Below, one piece after another: positions 1 to 7,426 of a DNA stretch of 12,131 nt (position 1 is its first letter; the number at the start of each line of letters is the position of its first letter). The notes under the pieces were generated by a model, which was not told where the DNA came from, made no database searches, and saw only the letters and a list, made by a program, of their open reading frames with translations. Origin of the DNA: Candidatus Adiutrix sp. (GTDB lineage Bacteria > Desulfobacterota > Desulfarculia > Adiutricales > Adiutricaceae); contig JAISRV010000307.1 in the NCBI GenBank assembly GCA_031273445.1, forward strand, positions 1 through 12,131, written 5' to 3'. Position numbers and translations under genes: made by a program.

Positions 1-1
1 C

Positions 2-79
2 CTGGCCCTGATCGCCCTGACCCTCCAGCACATCTACCAATACCGCCACAAACTGGCGGCCTATTTCAGCCCGCGCTGA
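2..79 (+). CDS. 3' end of an unidentified protein, possibly membrane-associated
   Basis: An open frame enters from the left edge and ends at TGA 77-79, giving 25 residues: a hydrophobic start (LALIALTL) followed by a basic, aromatic tail (YRHKLAAYFSPR). A hydrophobic stretch followed by Tyr/Arg/His/Lys residues is what the cytoplasmic end of a last transmembrane helix often looks like, but the piece is too short to name a family. Codon use (CTG, GCC, ATC, CGC) is GC-rich and agrees with the genes at the right of the window, so it probably belongs to the host chromosome and not to the restriction island that follows. Two stem-loops lie downstream before hsdR. Confidence 0.5.
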   Translation: MALIALTLQHIYQYRHKLAAYFSPR

Positions 80-118
80 TCCGGCGATTCTCATTTTGAC
101 TTGGCGGGGCTGATTGGG

Positions 119-148
119 GCCAGGCAAAAAATGCGCTTTTTGCCTGGC
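119..148. terminator. 12-bp perfect stem-loop, terminator-like
   Basis: GCCAGGCAAAAA (119-130) and TTTTTGCCTGGC (137-148) are perfect reverse complements around the 6-nt loop ATGCGC, 40 nt after the stop codon of the upstream gene. The T-run is part of the stem, so this is not a classical GC-stem-plus-U-tail terminator. The structure is symmetric and could act on either strand. It could instead be a copy of a dispersed intergenic repeat, which this window alone cannot show. Confidence 0.35.
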
Positions 149-187
149 GAGCCTTTGGTCGGCGTCTGGGATCAGCCGCTTCGCTCC

Positions 188-219
188 GTCGGCCCTCTCG
201 GGCCGACCGGCTGTCTTTA
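188..219 (+). terminator. GC-rich hairpin with short T-rich tail
   Basis: GTCGGCCC (188-195) pairs with GGGCCGAC (200-207) around the loop TCTC. A further CC/GG pair can extend the stem with one bulged base. About 7 nt later comes a weak T-rich tail (TCTTTAA). This may be an intrinsic terminator for the gene ending at 79, insulating it from hsdR, whose start is about 50 nt downstream. The T-run is short, so strength is doubtful. No credible sigma-70 promoter was seen between 208 and 259, so the promoter of the hsd operon stays unidentified. Confidence 0.4.
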
Positions 220-259
220 AAACCTTCGACCCAAAATAGGCAATGGGGACAAACATCTG

Positions 260-3226
260 ATGACGGAGCAAGAAATCGAACAAAATCTGATCAGCAAGCT
301 GACTGATCTTAAATACATCCACCGCCAGGATATCCGCGACCGCGTTGCTTTGGAAAAAAATTTTCGTGAGAAATTCGAGGCGCTTAACCGTGTCCATCTG
401 ACGGATAACGAATTCCAGCGGTTGTTGGAGCAAATCATCACCCCGGATGTCTTTGCCGCGGCCCGCATCTTGCGTGAACGCCAGAGCTTCGAACGCGACG
501 ACGGCACTCCGTTGTTCTACACCCTGGTCAACATCAAGGACTGGTGCAAGAATACTTTCGAAGTCGTCAACCAGTTGCGCATCAACACCGACAACAGCCA
601 TCACCGTTACGACGTGATTCTGCTTATCAACGGCGTGCCGGCGGCGCAGATTGAACTGAAGGCTTTGACCATCAGCCCCCGCCGGGCTATGCAGCAAATC
701 GTCGACTACAAAAATGATCCCGGCAACGGCTACGGCAAAACCCTTTTGTGTTTCCTGCAACTCTTCATCGTCAGCAATCGTAGCGATACCTGGTACTTCG
801 CCAACAATAACAACCGCCACTTCAGCTTTAACGCTGACGAACGTTTCCTGCCGCTGTATCAGTTCGCCGGGGAAGACAACAAAAAAATCATCCATCTGGA
901 CAGCTTCGCCGAGAAATTCCTGGCCAAATGCACTCTGGGTCAGATGGTCAGCCGCTATATGGTCCTGGTGGCCAGCGAACAAAAACTGATGATGATGCGT
1001 CCTTACCAAATTTATGCGGTCAAGGCCATCGTGGACTGTATCCACCAGAACTGCGGCAACGGCTACATCTGGCACACCACCGGCAGCGGCAAAACCTTAA
1101 CCTCGTTTAAAGCCTCCACCCTGCTCAAGGACAACCTGGACATCGAAAAATGCCTGTTTGTGGTGGATCGCAAAGACCTTGATCGCCAGACGCGGGAAGA
1201 ATTCAACCGCTTTCAGGAAGGTTGCGTCGAAGCGAACACCAATACTGAAACCCTGGTGCAGCGGCTGCTTTCCAACGATTACGCCGACAAGGTGATTGTC
1301 GCCACCATCCAGAAACTCGGCTTGGCGTTGGATGGCGGCAACAAAAACAATTACAAAAAACGGCTGGAACCGTTGCGCCATAAGCGCATGGTCTTCATCT
1401 TCGACGAATGCCACCGCTCCCAGTTCGGCGAAAACCATAAGGCCATCAAGGAGTTTTTCCCCAACTCCCAGCTATTTGGTTTTACCGGCACGCCCATTTT
1501 CGAGCAAAACGCCAGCTATCAGCAGATTGAAGGCCAACAAGCCTCATACAAGACCACGGAAAACATTTTCCAAAGGCTGCTGCACGCCTACACCATCACC
1601 AATGCCATTGAAGACGACAACGTTCTGCGTTTCCACATCGACTATTACAAGCCGGAAGGCTCGCCCAAGCTGAAGCCGGGCGAGAGGCTGACCAAGCGAG
1701 CCATCGTTGAGGCCATTCTGGAAAAGCACGACGCCGCCGCCGCGAATCGTAAATTCAATGGAATTCTGGCCACCGCTTCAATCAACGACGCCATTGGATA
1801 TTACAAGATGTTTAAGGAGGTTCAAGCGGAAAAGCAAACTGCCGACAGCGGCTTCCGGCCGCTGAACATCGCCTGCGTGTTCTCGCCGCCCGCCGAAGGC
1901 GACAAGGACGTGCAGCAGCTTCAGGAAGACCTGCCGCAGGAGAAGGCTGATAACGAGGAAGCGCCCGAAGAAAAGAAGGCCGCGCTCAAGACCATTATTG
2001 CCGACTACAACACCCGCTATGGCGCAAATCACAGCCTCAACGAATTTGACCTCTACTATCAGGATGTGCAAAAGCGCATTAAGGATCAGCAATACCCCAA
2101 TCAGGATCTGCCGCACAGTCAAAAAATAGATATTGTCATTGTCGTGGACATGTTGCTCACCGGCTTTGATTCCAAATTCCTGAACACGCTGTATGTGGAT
2201 AAAAACCTCAAATACCACGGGCTGATTCAGGCCTTATCGCGCACCAACCGCGTGCTGAACGACGCCAAACCCTATGGCAATATTCTGGACTTCCGCCAAC
2301 AGCAAGAGGCGGTCAATGAGGCCATTGCCCTGTTTTCCGGCGCGCAAAGCGAACGAGCCAAAGAAATCTGGCTGGTTGATTCCGCTCCGAAAGTCATCGA
2401 TAAACTGCAAACAGCCGTCAACAAGCTGGATGATTTCATGCAATCTCAGGGTTTGCCCTACGCCCCGGAAGAAGTGCCCAACCTCAGGGGCGATGAGGCC
2501 CGCGGCCAGTTCATCACCCTCTTCAAGGATGTGCAGCGCCTCAAAACCCAGCTTGATCAGTATACCGACATAACGCCGGAAAATGCCGCCGCCATTGAGC
2601 GGATCATCCCCCCGGATCAGTTGCAGGCCTTCCGGGGCGTTTATCTGGAAACCGCTCAGCAGCTGAAAGCCCGACAGGACCAGGACGATGATACGGTCAG
2701 CCCGGCGGCGCAACAACTGGATTTCGAGTTTGTGTTGTTCGCCTCCGCCGTGATCGACTATGATTACATCATGGATCTGATCGCTCGCTATACCCAGCAG
2801 GAGCCGGGAAAGCAGAAGATGACCCGCGATCAGCTGGTCGGCCTGATCCAGGCTGACGCCAAGTTTATGGACGAGCGCGGGGACATCGCCGCCTACATCG
2901 ACACCCTGAAAGCGGGCGAAGCCTTGAACGAAAAGGATATCCGCCAAGGCTACGAACGCTTCAAGGCCGAAAAGAAGGCCAAGGAACTGGCGGCGATTGC
3001 CGCGAAGCACGGCCTGGAATCCCCCGCGCTGCAAGCCTTTGTGGATCACATCATGCTGCGCATGATTTTTGACGGGGAACTGCTCAGCGACCTGCTGGCC
3101 CCATTGGGATTGGGCTGGAAAGCCCGCACCAAAAAGGAACTGGCCCTGATGGGCGACCTGATTCCCCTGCTGCGCAAACTCGCCCAAGGGCGCGATATTT
3201 CGGGGTTGAGCGTGTATGAGCAATAA
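260..3226 (+). CDS. hsdR: Type I restriction endonuclease, R subunit (type IC-like)
   Basis: This 988-residue protein is the motor and nuclease subunit of a type I restriction enzyme. It translocates DNA using ATP and cuts unmethylated foreign DNA away from the recognition site. The N-terminal nuclease domain holds the PD-(D/E)xK core: Asp118 in RYDVILLINGVP, then Glu132-x-Lys134 in QIELK. The superfamily 2 helicase motor follows, with Walker A TTGSGKT (273-279), motif II DECH (382-385), motif III FTGTP (408-412), motif V around VVDMLLTGFD (628-637) and motif VI QALSRTNR (657-664). A helical C-terminal region for complex assembly completes it. As remembered, these blocks match EcoR124I HsdR closely (1038 residues), supporting type IC. 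ATG 260 is chosen because the nearby upstream ATG at 243 is out of frame; a GGGGA stretch precedes it by about 10 nt. The 3' end overlaps hsdS by 11 nt. All catalytic motifs seem intact. Confidence 0.97.
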   Translation: MTEQEIEQNLISKLTDLKYIHRQDIRDRVALEKNFREKFEALNRVHLTDNEFQRLLEQIITPDVFAAARILRERQSFERDDGTPLFYTLVNIKDWCKNTFEVVNQLRINTDNSHHRYDVILLINGVPAAQIELKALTISPRRAMQQIVDYKNDPGNGYGKTLLCFLQLFIVSNRSDTWYFANNNNRHFSFNADERFLPLYQFAGEDNKKIIHLDSFAEKFLAKCTLGQMVSRYMVLVASEQKLMMMRPYQIYAVKAIVDCIHQNCGNGYIWHTTGSGKTLTSFKASTLLKDNLDIEKCLFVVDRKDLDRQTREEFNRFQEGCVEANTNTETLVQRLLSNDYADKVIVATIQKLGLALDGGNKNNYKKRLEPLRHKRMVFIFDECHRSQFGENHKAIKEFFPNSQLFGFTGTPIFEQNASYQQIEGQQASYKTTENIFQRLLHAYTITNAIEDDNVLRFHIDYYKPEGSPKLKPGERLTKRAIVEAILEKHDAAAANRKFNGILATASINDAIGYYKMFKEVQAEKQTADSGFRPLNIACVFSPPAEGDKDVQQLQEDLPQEKADNEEAPEEKKAALKTIIADYNTRYGANHSLNEFDLYYQDVQKRIKDQQYPNQDLPHSQKIDIVIVVDMLLTGFDSKFLNTLYVDKNLKYHGLIQALSRTNRVLNDAKPYGNILDFRQQQEAVNEAIALFSGAQSERAKEIWLVDSAPKVIDKLQTAVNKLDDFMQSQGLPYAPEEVPNLRGDEARGQFITLFKDVQRLKTQLDQYTDITPENAAAIERIIPPDQLQAFRGVYLETAQQLKARQDQDDDTVSPAAQQLDFEFVLFASAVIDYDYIMDLIARYTQQEPGKQKMTRDQLVGLIQADAKFMDERGDIAAYIDTLKAGEALNEKDIRQGYERFKAEKKAKELAAIAAKHGLESPALQAFVDHIMLRMIFDGELLSDLLAPLGLGWKARTKKELALMGDLIPLLRKLAQGRDISGLSVYEQ

Positions 3227-4478
3227 AGCGGGCGCAACGAAGATGAAGTCAACGGGAAAACGTGAACTGAAGCCTAGGCTGCGGTTTCCTGAGTTTCATG
3301 GCAATTGGGTAATACAAAAACTGGATGATATCGCCGACATTATCACTGAAAAAGCAGGAAACAAAAAATGTAGTTTAATGAGTGTCACGCAAGGAGTTGG
3401 TCTAATTACACAAATTGAAAAATTTGGGCGAGAGATCGCAGGGGAGCAATATAAAAATTATTTTGTCATTGGTAAAAACGATTTTGCATATAATAAGAGT
3501 GCAACAAAAGAGTATCCTCAAGGCTTTATTGCTATGTATTCAGGTAAAGAGACGGCTGCGGTTCCAAATAGTATATTTACCTGCTTTACAATTCATATTG
3601 ATAAAATTTTTCCACAATTTTTAAATTACCAGTTTTTGGAAAATCTCCATGGAAGATGGTTAAAAAAATATATTACGGTAGGCGCTCGTGCACACGGCTC
3701 ACTTAATATTAATGACAGTGATTTACTATTATTGCCCATTCCTATGCCCAAAGGGGAAACTTCTCTTAAAGAACAACAAAAAATCGCCGACTGTCTTTCT
3801 TCCATCGACGAACTGATCGCCGCGCAAACCCAAAAGCTTGACACGCTCAAAGCCCATAAAAAAGGATTGATGCGGCAGCTTTTTCCGGCGGAAGGCGAGA
3901 CTCTGCCCAAGCTGCGCTTTCCAGAATTTCGAGATGCGCCGGAGTGGAAAATAAAACATCTTAAATCAATTTGCCATATGCAAGCAGGAAAATTTATCTC
4001 ATCATCAGATATATTTGAGCAGTATGAGAAAGGTCTATATCCGTGCTATGGTGGTAACGGCTTGCGTGGCTACTCTAGAACATATACTCATTCAGGGATT
4101 TATCCGCTTATTGGACGTCAAGGCGCCTTGTGTGGTAATATAACGCTCGGTATTGGACAATTTCATGCAACTGAACATGCAATTGTTACCGCACCTAAAG
4201 ATAAGATTGATATGAATTGGTTGTTTTATGCACTTATTGTTATGAACTTAAATAAATACGCTACTGGGCAGGCTCAGCCGGGGTTATCGGTCGAAGCTTT
4301 AGAAAAATTTTTTATTGCTGTTTCAGATAAAGAAAAAGAACAGCAAAAAATCGCCAATTGCCTTTCATCCATCGACGAATTGATCGCCGCACAAACCCAA
4401 AAGCTTGACACGCTCAAAGCCCATAAAAAAGGATTGATGCAGCAACTTTTCCCTTCTCCAGAAGAGGCATGGCGATGA
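3216..4478 (+). CDS. hsdS: Type I restriction-modification specificity subunit
   Basis: This 420-residue protein provides DNA sequence recognition for both the methylase (two HsdM plus HsdS) and the full restriction complex. Layout: an N-terminal LRFPEF motif (22-27), target-recognition domain 1 (about 30-180), a conserved coiled-coil spacer (186-224, EQQKIADCLSSIDELIAAQ onward), a second LRFPEF (233-238), target-recognition domain 2 (about 243-372, including YPCYGGNG and PLIGRQGALCGN), and a second near-identical spacer (375-413). The two recognition domains are clearly more AT-rich than the spacers, as expected for swapped-in modules. The start overlaps the hsdR end (ATGAGCAATAA, 3216-3226), implying translational coupling. 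An in-frame ATG at 3243 is a possible alternative. The stop overlaps the next gene. Recognition sequence cannot be predicted here. Confidence 0.96.
   Translation: MSNKAGATKMKSTGKRELKPRLRFPEFHGNWVIQKLDDIADIITEKAGNKKCSLMSVTQGVGLITQIEKFGREIAGEQYKNYFVIGKNDFAYNKSATKEYPQGFIAMYSGKETAAVPNSIFTCFTIHIDKIFPQFLNYQFLENLHGRWLKKYITVGARAHGSLNINDSDLLLLPIPMPKGETSLKEQQKIADCLSSIDELIAAQTQKLDTLKAHKKGLMRQLFPAEGETLPKLRFPEFRDAPEWKIKHLKSICHMQAGKFISSSDIFEQYEKGLYPCYGGNGLRGYSRTYTHSGIYPLIGRQGALCGNITLGIGQFHATEHAIVTAPKDKIDMNWLFYALIVMNLNKYATGQAQPGLSVEALEKFFIAVSDKEKEQQKIANCLSSIDELIAAQTQKLDTLKAHKKGLMQQLFPSPEEAWR
3771..3886 (+). repeat. hsdS direct repeat, copy 1 (central spacer)
   Basis: A 116-bp segment encoding the central conserved coiled coil of HsdS. 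It repeats at 4338-4453, exactly 567 bp later, with about ten mismatches counted by eye. The last part includes a 49-bp block (3825-3873) identical to 4392-4440. The copies are in the same reading frame and flank target-recognition domain 2. Confidence 0.95.
4338..4453 (+). repeat. hsdS direct repeat, copy 2 (C-terminal spacer)
   Basis: Partner of the segment at 3771-3886; encodes the distal conserved coiled coil (EQQKIANCLSSIDELIAAQ onward). The 567-bp offset equals 189 codons, so homologous recombination between copies would delete one recognition domain plus one spacer without breaking the frame, leaving a half-size HsdS of about 231 residues. Confidence 0.95.
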
Positions 4479-5581
4479 GCAATCAACCTAAAATTTGCCA
4501 ATACAAGACACTCAATAAGGTAGCGACGCGCTTGCGTGATGATCTGAATAATCATGATTTTGTGTTGCTGTATGCCTATAACGGCACGGGAAAGACGCGA
4601 TTGTCCATGGCCTTTAAAGATCAAGGGAAGAGAAGAGGCCAGAGGGATACCTTCTATTTCAATGCCTATACTGAAGATCTGTTTTCATGGGATAATGATT
4701 TACAAGATGACGCTACGCGCATTTTGCGGATTAATTCAGCTTCTCGTTTTTTTTCAGGACTCAGAGAACTTGCTTTGGAAGAGAAAATATCCAGCTATCT
4801 CTCGCGGTATGCTACTGTTGATTTCAAGATTGATTATGAAAAATGGGCCATCATGTTTTCTCGCGGTAATGAGCATAATATTAAAATATCGCGTGGTGAG
4901 GAAAATATATTTATCTGGTGTATTTTTCTCGCTATTGTTCAGCTCGTGATAGATGACGACGGCACAGGGCCTTACCATTGGGTCAAATATATTTATATTG
5001 ATGATCCTATTTCATCGCTGGACGACAATAACGCCATTGCCGTTGCGAGCGATTTGTCACAGCTTCTGCAAATAGGCGGCGAAAAGATAAAAACTGTCAT
5101 TTCATCACATCACGGTCTTTTTTTTAATGTAATGTGGAATGAATTCAAGCGTTCCGGGAAAAAGCACAAAACCTACTTCTACAATTATTTGGCTGATTCT
5201 GACAAATATACTTTGCAGACTACCGGAGAAACTCCTTTTCTCCATCATGTGGCCATTCTCCACGAACTACAGCAAGCTGTGAAAACCGAAAAACTCTATA
5301 CCTATCACTTTAACATGTTGCGTAGCATTTTGGAAAAAACCGCCACCTTTTTTGGCCTTGATAATTTTTCCGAATGTCTTCAGGGTGTGGATGATCGTGG
5401 CTTGTATGCGCGAGCATTAAATCTTTTAAGCCATGGGAAATACTCTGTTTATGAACCAAGAGAAATGGTCGCGGATAATAAAGAGCTTTTTAAAAAAATT
5501 TTGTCTGAATTTTTAGGGCGATATGCCTTCAAACTTCCAGAAATCACAGCCCACCCTAAAAGACAAACGGAGCGGTCATGA
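4475..5581 (+). CDS. prrC: PrrC-like anticodon nuclease linked to type I R-M
   Basis: This 368-residue protein resembles E. coli PrrC (396 residues), the latent tRNA anticodon nuclease kept silent by a type IC restriction enzyme and released when a phage inhibits restriction. The ABC-type ATPase head has Walker A YNGTGKT (35-41), the PrrC-like block YFNAYTEDLFSWDNDLQDD (61-79), signature ISRGEEN (138-144), Walker B plus D-loop YIDDPISSLDD (174-184), and a switch-like His pair in SSHHGLFF (210-217). The C-terminal domain has Arg283-x3-Glu287 (LRSILEK) and His320 (LLSHG); PrrC's triad Arg320/Glu324/His356 has nearly the same spacing. Arg313-x6-His320 also fits a HEPN ribonuclease motif. The segment that in PrrC recognises the tRNA-Lys anticodon is diverged, so the target tRNA may differ. 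ATG 4475 is preferred because GAAGAGG (4461-4467) sits 7 nt upstream and it forms an ATGA overlap with hsdS; ATG 4469 is possible. The end overlaps hsdM by 4 nt. AT-richer than its neighbours. Confidence 0.88.
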   Translation: MSNQPKICQYKTLNKVATRLRDDLNNHDFVLLYAYNGTGKTRLSMAFKDQGKRRGQRDTFYFNAYTEDLFSWDNDLQDDATRILRINSASRFFSGLRELALEEKISSYLSRYATVDFKIDYEKWAIMFSRGNEHNIKISRGEENIFIWCIFLAIVQLVIDDDGTGPYHWVKYIYIDDPISSLDDNNAIAVASDLSQLLQIGGEKIKTVISSHHGLFFNVMWNEFKRSGKKHKTYFYNYLADSDKYTLQTTGETPFLHHVAILHELQQAVKTEKLYTYHFNMLRSILEKTATFFGLDNFSECLQGVDDRGLYARALNLLSHGKYSVYEPREMVADNKELFKKILSEFLGRYAFKLPEITAHPKRQTERS

Positions 5582-7215
5582 ACGAACAAGAGCAAAAGCA
5601 ACTGGGGAATACCCTGTGGGCCATTGCCGACCAACTGCGCGGCGCGATGAACGCGGACGATTTTCGCGACTACATGCTCTCCTTCCTGTTTCTGCGCTAT
5701 CTGTCGAACAATTACGAAGAGGCGGCAAAAAAAGAACTGGGGGCGGAGTATCCGGACAGACAGGATCAACCCGGCGCAACGCCGTTGCAAATCTGGTATG
5801 AAAGCAATTTGGAGGATATTGACGAATTCGAAAAAGCGATGCGCCGCAAGGTGCATTATGTGATCCAGCCCAAGTTCCTCTGGGGCAACATTGTGGAAAT
5901 GGCCCGCACACATGATGACGATCTATTGCGTACACTGCAAAAAAGTTTCAGCTATATTGAGAATGAGTCCTTTAAAAGCACTTTTCAGGGTTTGTTCTCG
6001 GAAATTAATCTGACTTCGGAAAAGCTCGGCAAAAATTATACAGACCGCAATATCATGCTCTGTAAAATTATCTCCAAGATTGTCGAAGGCTTGGCGGAAT
6101 TTTCCACAAACGGCGATTCCCTGGGCGGCGCCTACGAGTATCTGATCGGCCAATTTGCCGCCGGTTCCGGTAAAAAGGCGGGCGAGTTTTACACGCCGCG
6201 ACAAATTTCCAGCATTCTGTCCGCCATTGTCACCCTTGACAGTCAGGAACCGGCCAATGGTCAAAAAAAACGCCTGTCCAGCCTGTTCGATTTCGCCTGC
6301 GGTTCCGGCTCATTACTGCTCAATGTACGCGAGCGTTTGGGGAAGAAGGACGGCATCGGCAAAATCTACGGGCAGGAAAAAAATATCACTACCTACAACC
6401 TGGCGCGCATGAACATGTTGCTGCACGGGGTGAAGGATTCCGAGTTCGAAATTTTTCACGGCGATACGCTGACTAACGACTGGGACATGCTGCGGGAAAG
6501 CAACCCCGCCAAAAAACCGTATTTCGACGCGGTGGTGGCCAATCCGCCTTTCAGCTACCGCTGGGAGCCCGGCGAGGCCATGGGCGACGACATGCGCTTC
6601 AAAAATTATGGTTTAGCGCCTAAATCCGCCGCTGACTTCGCTTTTTTGTTGCATGGCTTCCATTACCTGAAGCCGGAAGGCGTCATGGCCATTATCCTGC
6701 CCCACGGCGTGCTGTTCCGCGGCGGCGCGGAGGAACGCATCCGCCGCAAACTGCTGGACGACGGCCATATCGACACGGTAATCGGCCTGCCCGCCAACCT
6801 GTTTTATTCCACCGGCATTCCGGTCTGCATTTTGGTGCTGAAAAAGTGCAAAAAACCCGATGACGTGCTGTTTATCAATGCCGCCGAGCACTTCGAGAAA
6901 AGCAAACGGCAAAACCGCCTGTCGCCGGAACATATCGACAAGATCGTTGACTCCTACCAGTTCCGCAAGGAAGAAGAACGCTACTCCCGGCGCGTCGCGA
7001 TGGAAGAGATTGCCGCCAATGACTATAATCTGAACATCTCCCGCTATATCAGCACGGCTGAGCCGGAAAAAGAAGTTGACCTTACGGCGGCGCATGCGGA
7101 AATGGCGGCGCTGGAACAAAAAATCGCAGCGGCCGCAAAGAAGCATAATGAATTCCTCAAGGAGCTTGGCTTGCCGCCTTTACCCTTTGCGCCGCCTGTG
7201 GAAAAAAGGCATTGA
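5578..7215 (+). CDS. hsdM: Type I DNA methyltransferase, M subunit (type IC-like)
   Basis: This 545-residue protein is the N6-adenine methyltransferase subunit. With HsdS it methylates the recognition site and protects self DNA; with HsdR it forms the restriction complex. The helical N-terminal HsdM domain spans about 6-150 (LWAIADQLRGAMNADDFRDY near its start). The catalytic domain contains GEFYTP (202-207), the S-adenosylmethionine motif I FDFACGSGS (237-245), the GQE...NLARMNM segment (265-280) and catalytic motif IV NPPF (322-325). A C-terminal tail (about 500-530) is a likely coiled coil contacting HsdS. As remembered, the pattern matches M.EcoR124I, in agreement with the type IC reading of HsdR. 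The start overlaps the prrC-like stop (ATGA, 5578-5581) with a GGAG about 6 nt upstream. Being last in the operon is unusual, since hsdM often comes first. No obvious terminator follows. Confidence 0.97.
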   Translation: MNEQEQKQLGNTLWAIADQLRGAMNADDFRDYMLSFLFLRYLSNNYEEAAKKELGAEYPDRQDQPGATPLQIWYESNLEDIDEFEKAMRRKVHYVIQPKFLWGNIVEMARTHDDDLLRTLQKSFSYIENESFKSTFQGLFSEINLTSEKLGKNYTDRNIMLCKIISKIVEGLAEFSTNGDSLGGAYEYLIGQFAAGSGKKAGEFYTPRQISSILSAIVTLDSQEPANGQKKRLSSLFDFACGSGSLLLNVRERLGKKDGIGKIYGQEKNITTYNLARMNMLLHGVKDSEFEIFHGDTLTNDWDMLRESNPAKKPYFDAVVANPPFSYRWEPGEAMGDDMRFKNYGLAPKSAADFAFLLHGFHYLKPEGVMAIILPHGVLFRGGAEERIRRKLLDDGHIDTVIGLPANLFYSTGIPVCILVLKKCKKPDDVLFINAAEHFEKSKRQNRLSPEHIDKIVDSYQFRKEEERYSRRVAMEEIAANDYNLNISRYISTAEPEKEVDLTAAHAEMAALEQKIAAAAKKHNEFLKELGLPPLPFAPPVEKRH

Positions 7216-7217
7216 CC

Positions 7218-7265
7218 ATGACCTCAATCACTTTACATGACCTTAAAATCATCTTGAAAGCTTAG
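7218..7265 (+). other. Possible 15-codon reading frame after hsdM
   Basis: Two bases after the hsdM stop, an ATG opens a short frame (MTSITLHDLKIILKA) ending at TAG 7263-7265, with AAGG about 8 nt upstream. Its position is what a fifth operon gene would have, and the transposase remnant on the other strand overlaps its end, so it could be the 5' stub of a gene cut by an insertion or deletion. It is equally likely to be chance. Confidence 0.2.
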
Positions 7266-7426
7266 GCTAATGATTGCCGGATTGAATATGCTTCCCCGTG
7301 TTCTGGTTTTGAGTACGGCCAGGCCGCCCTGCTGAAAGTTTTTCCAGACGCGGCCGGCAGGGCTCGGACTCAGGTCGACAATTTCTGAAACTTCACGCCC
7401 GCTCGCCCCCCCCCCGCTTCAAACAC
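7233..7426 (-). pseudogene. Remnant of a transposase N-terminus (IS630-like), frameshifted
   Basis: Read on the minus strand from 7406 to 7233, the frame gives 57 residues, of which about the first 38 look like the DNA-binding head of an IS630-type transposase: ASGREVSEIVDLSPS, then GRVWKNFQQGGLAVLKTRTRG, i.e. helix-turn-helix, Trp in the recognition helix and the GL..LK.R.RG linker. After TRTRG the sequence (SIFNPAIIS) no longer looks like a transposase, so the copy is truncated near 7,290. Upstream, a run of ten G on this strand (7406-7415) separates it from VFEA in another frame; a run of five or eight G would join them as EAG...ASGRE. No catalytic DDE region is present. It marks the junction between the restriction island and the GC-rich chromosome. 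The family assignment is by eye. Confidence 0.5.

Noticed and set aside
2234..3223. Minus-strand open frame of 329 codons inside hsdR
   Set aside because: Antisense shadow of the hsdR C-terminal region; no motif, no ribosome site, and hsdR coding evidence is strong.
4469..4474. Upstream ATG at 4469 as the start of the prrC-like gene
   Set aside because: The ribosome-binding stretch GAAGAGG ends one base before it; ATG 4475 has proper 7-nt spacing and a 4-nt overlap with hsdS.
3216..4483. Identical ATGAGCAAT start words of hsdS (3216) and the prrC-like gene (4475)
   Set aside because: Nine bases can match by chance, and both are common start contexts (MSN); the flanking bases do not extend the match.
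7326..7363. Inverted repeat GCCCTGC / GCAGGGC with a 24-nt loop after hsdM, considered as an operon terminator
   Set aside because: The arms lie in the transposase remnant, the loop is long and there is no T-run after the second arm.
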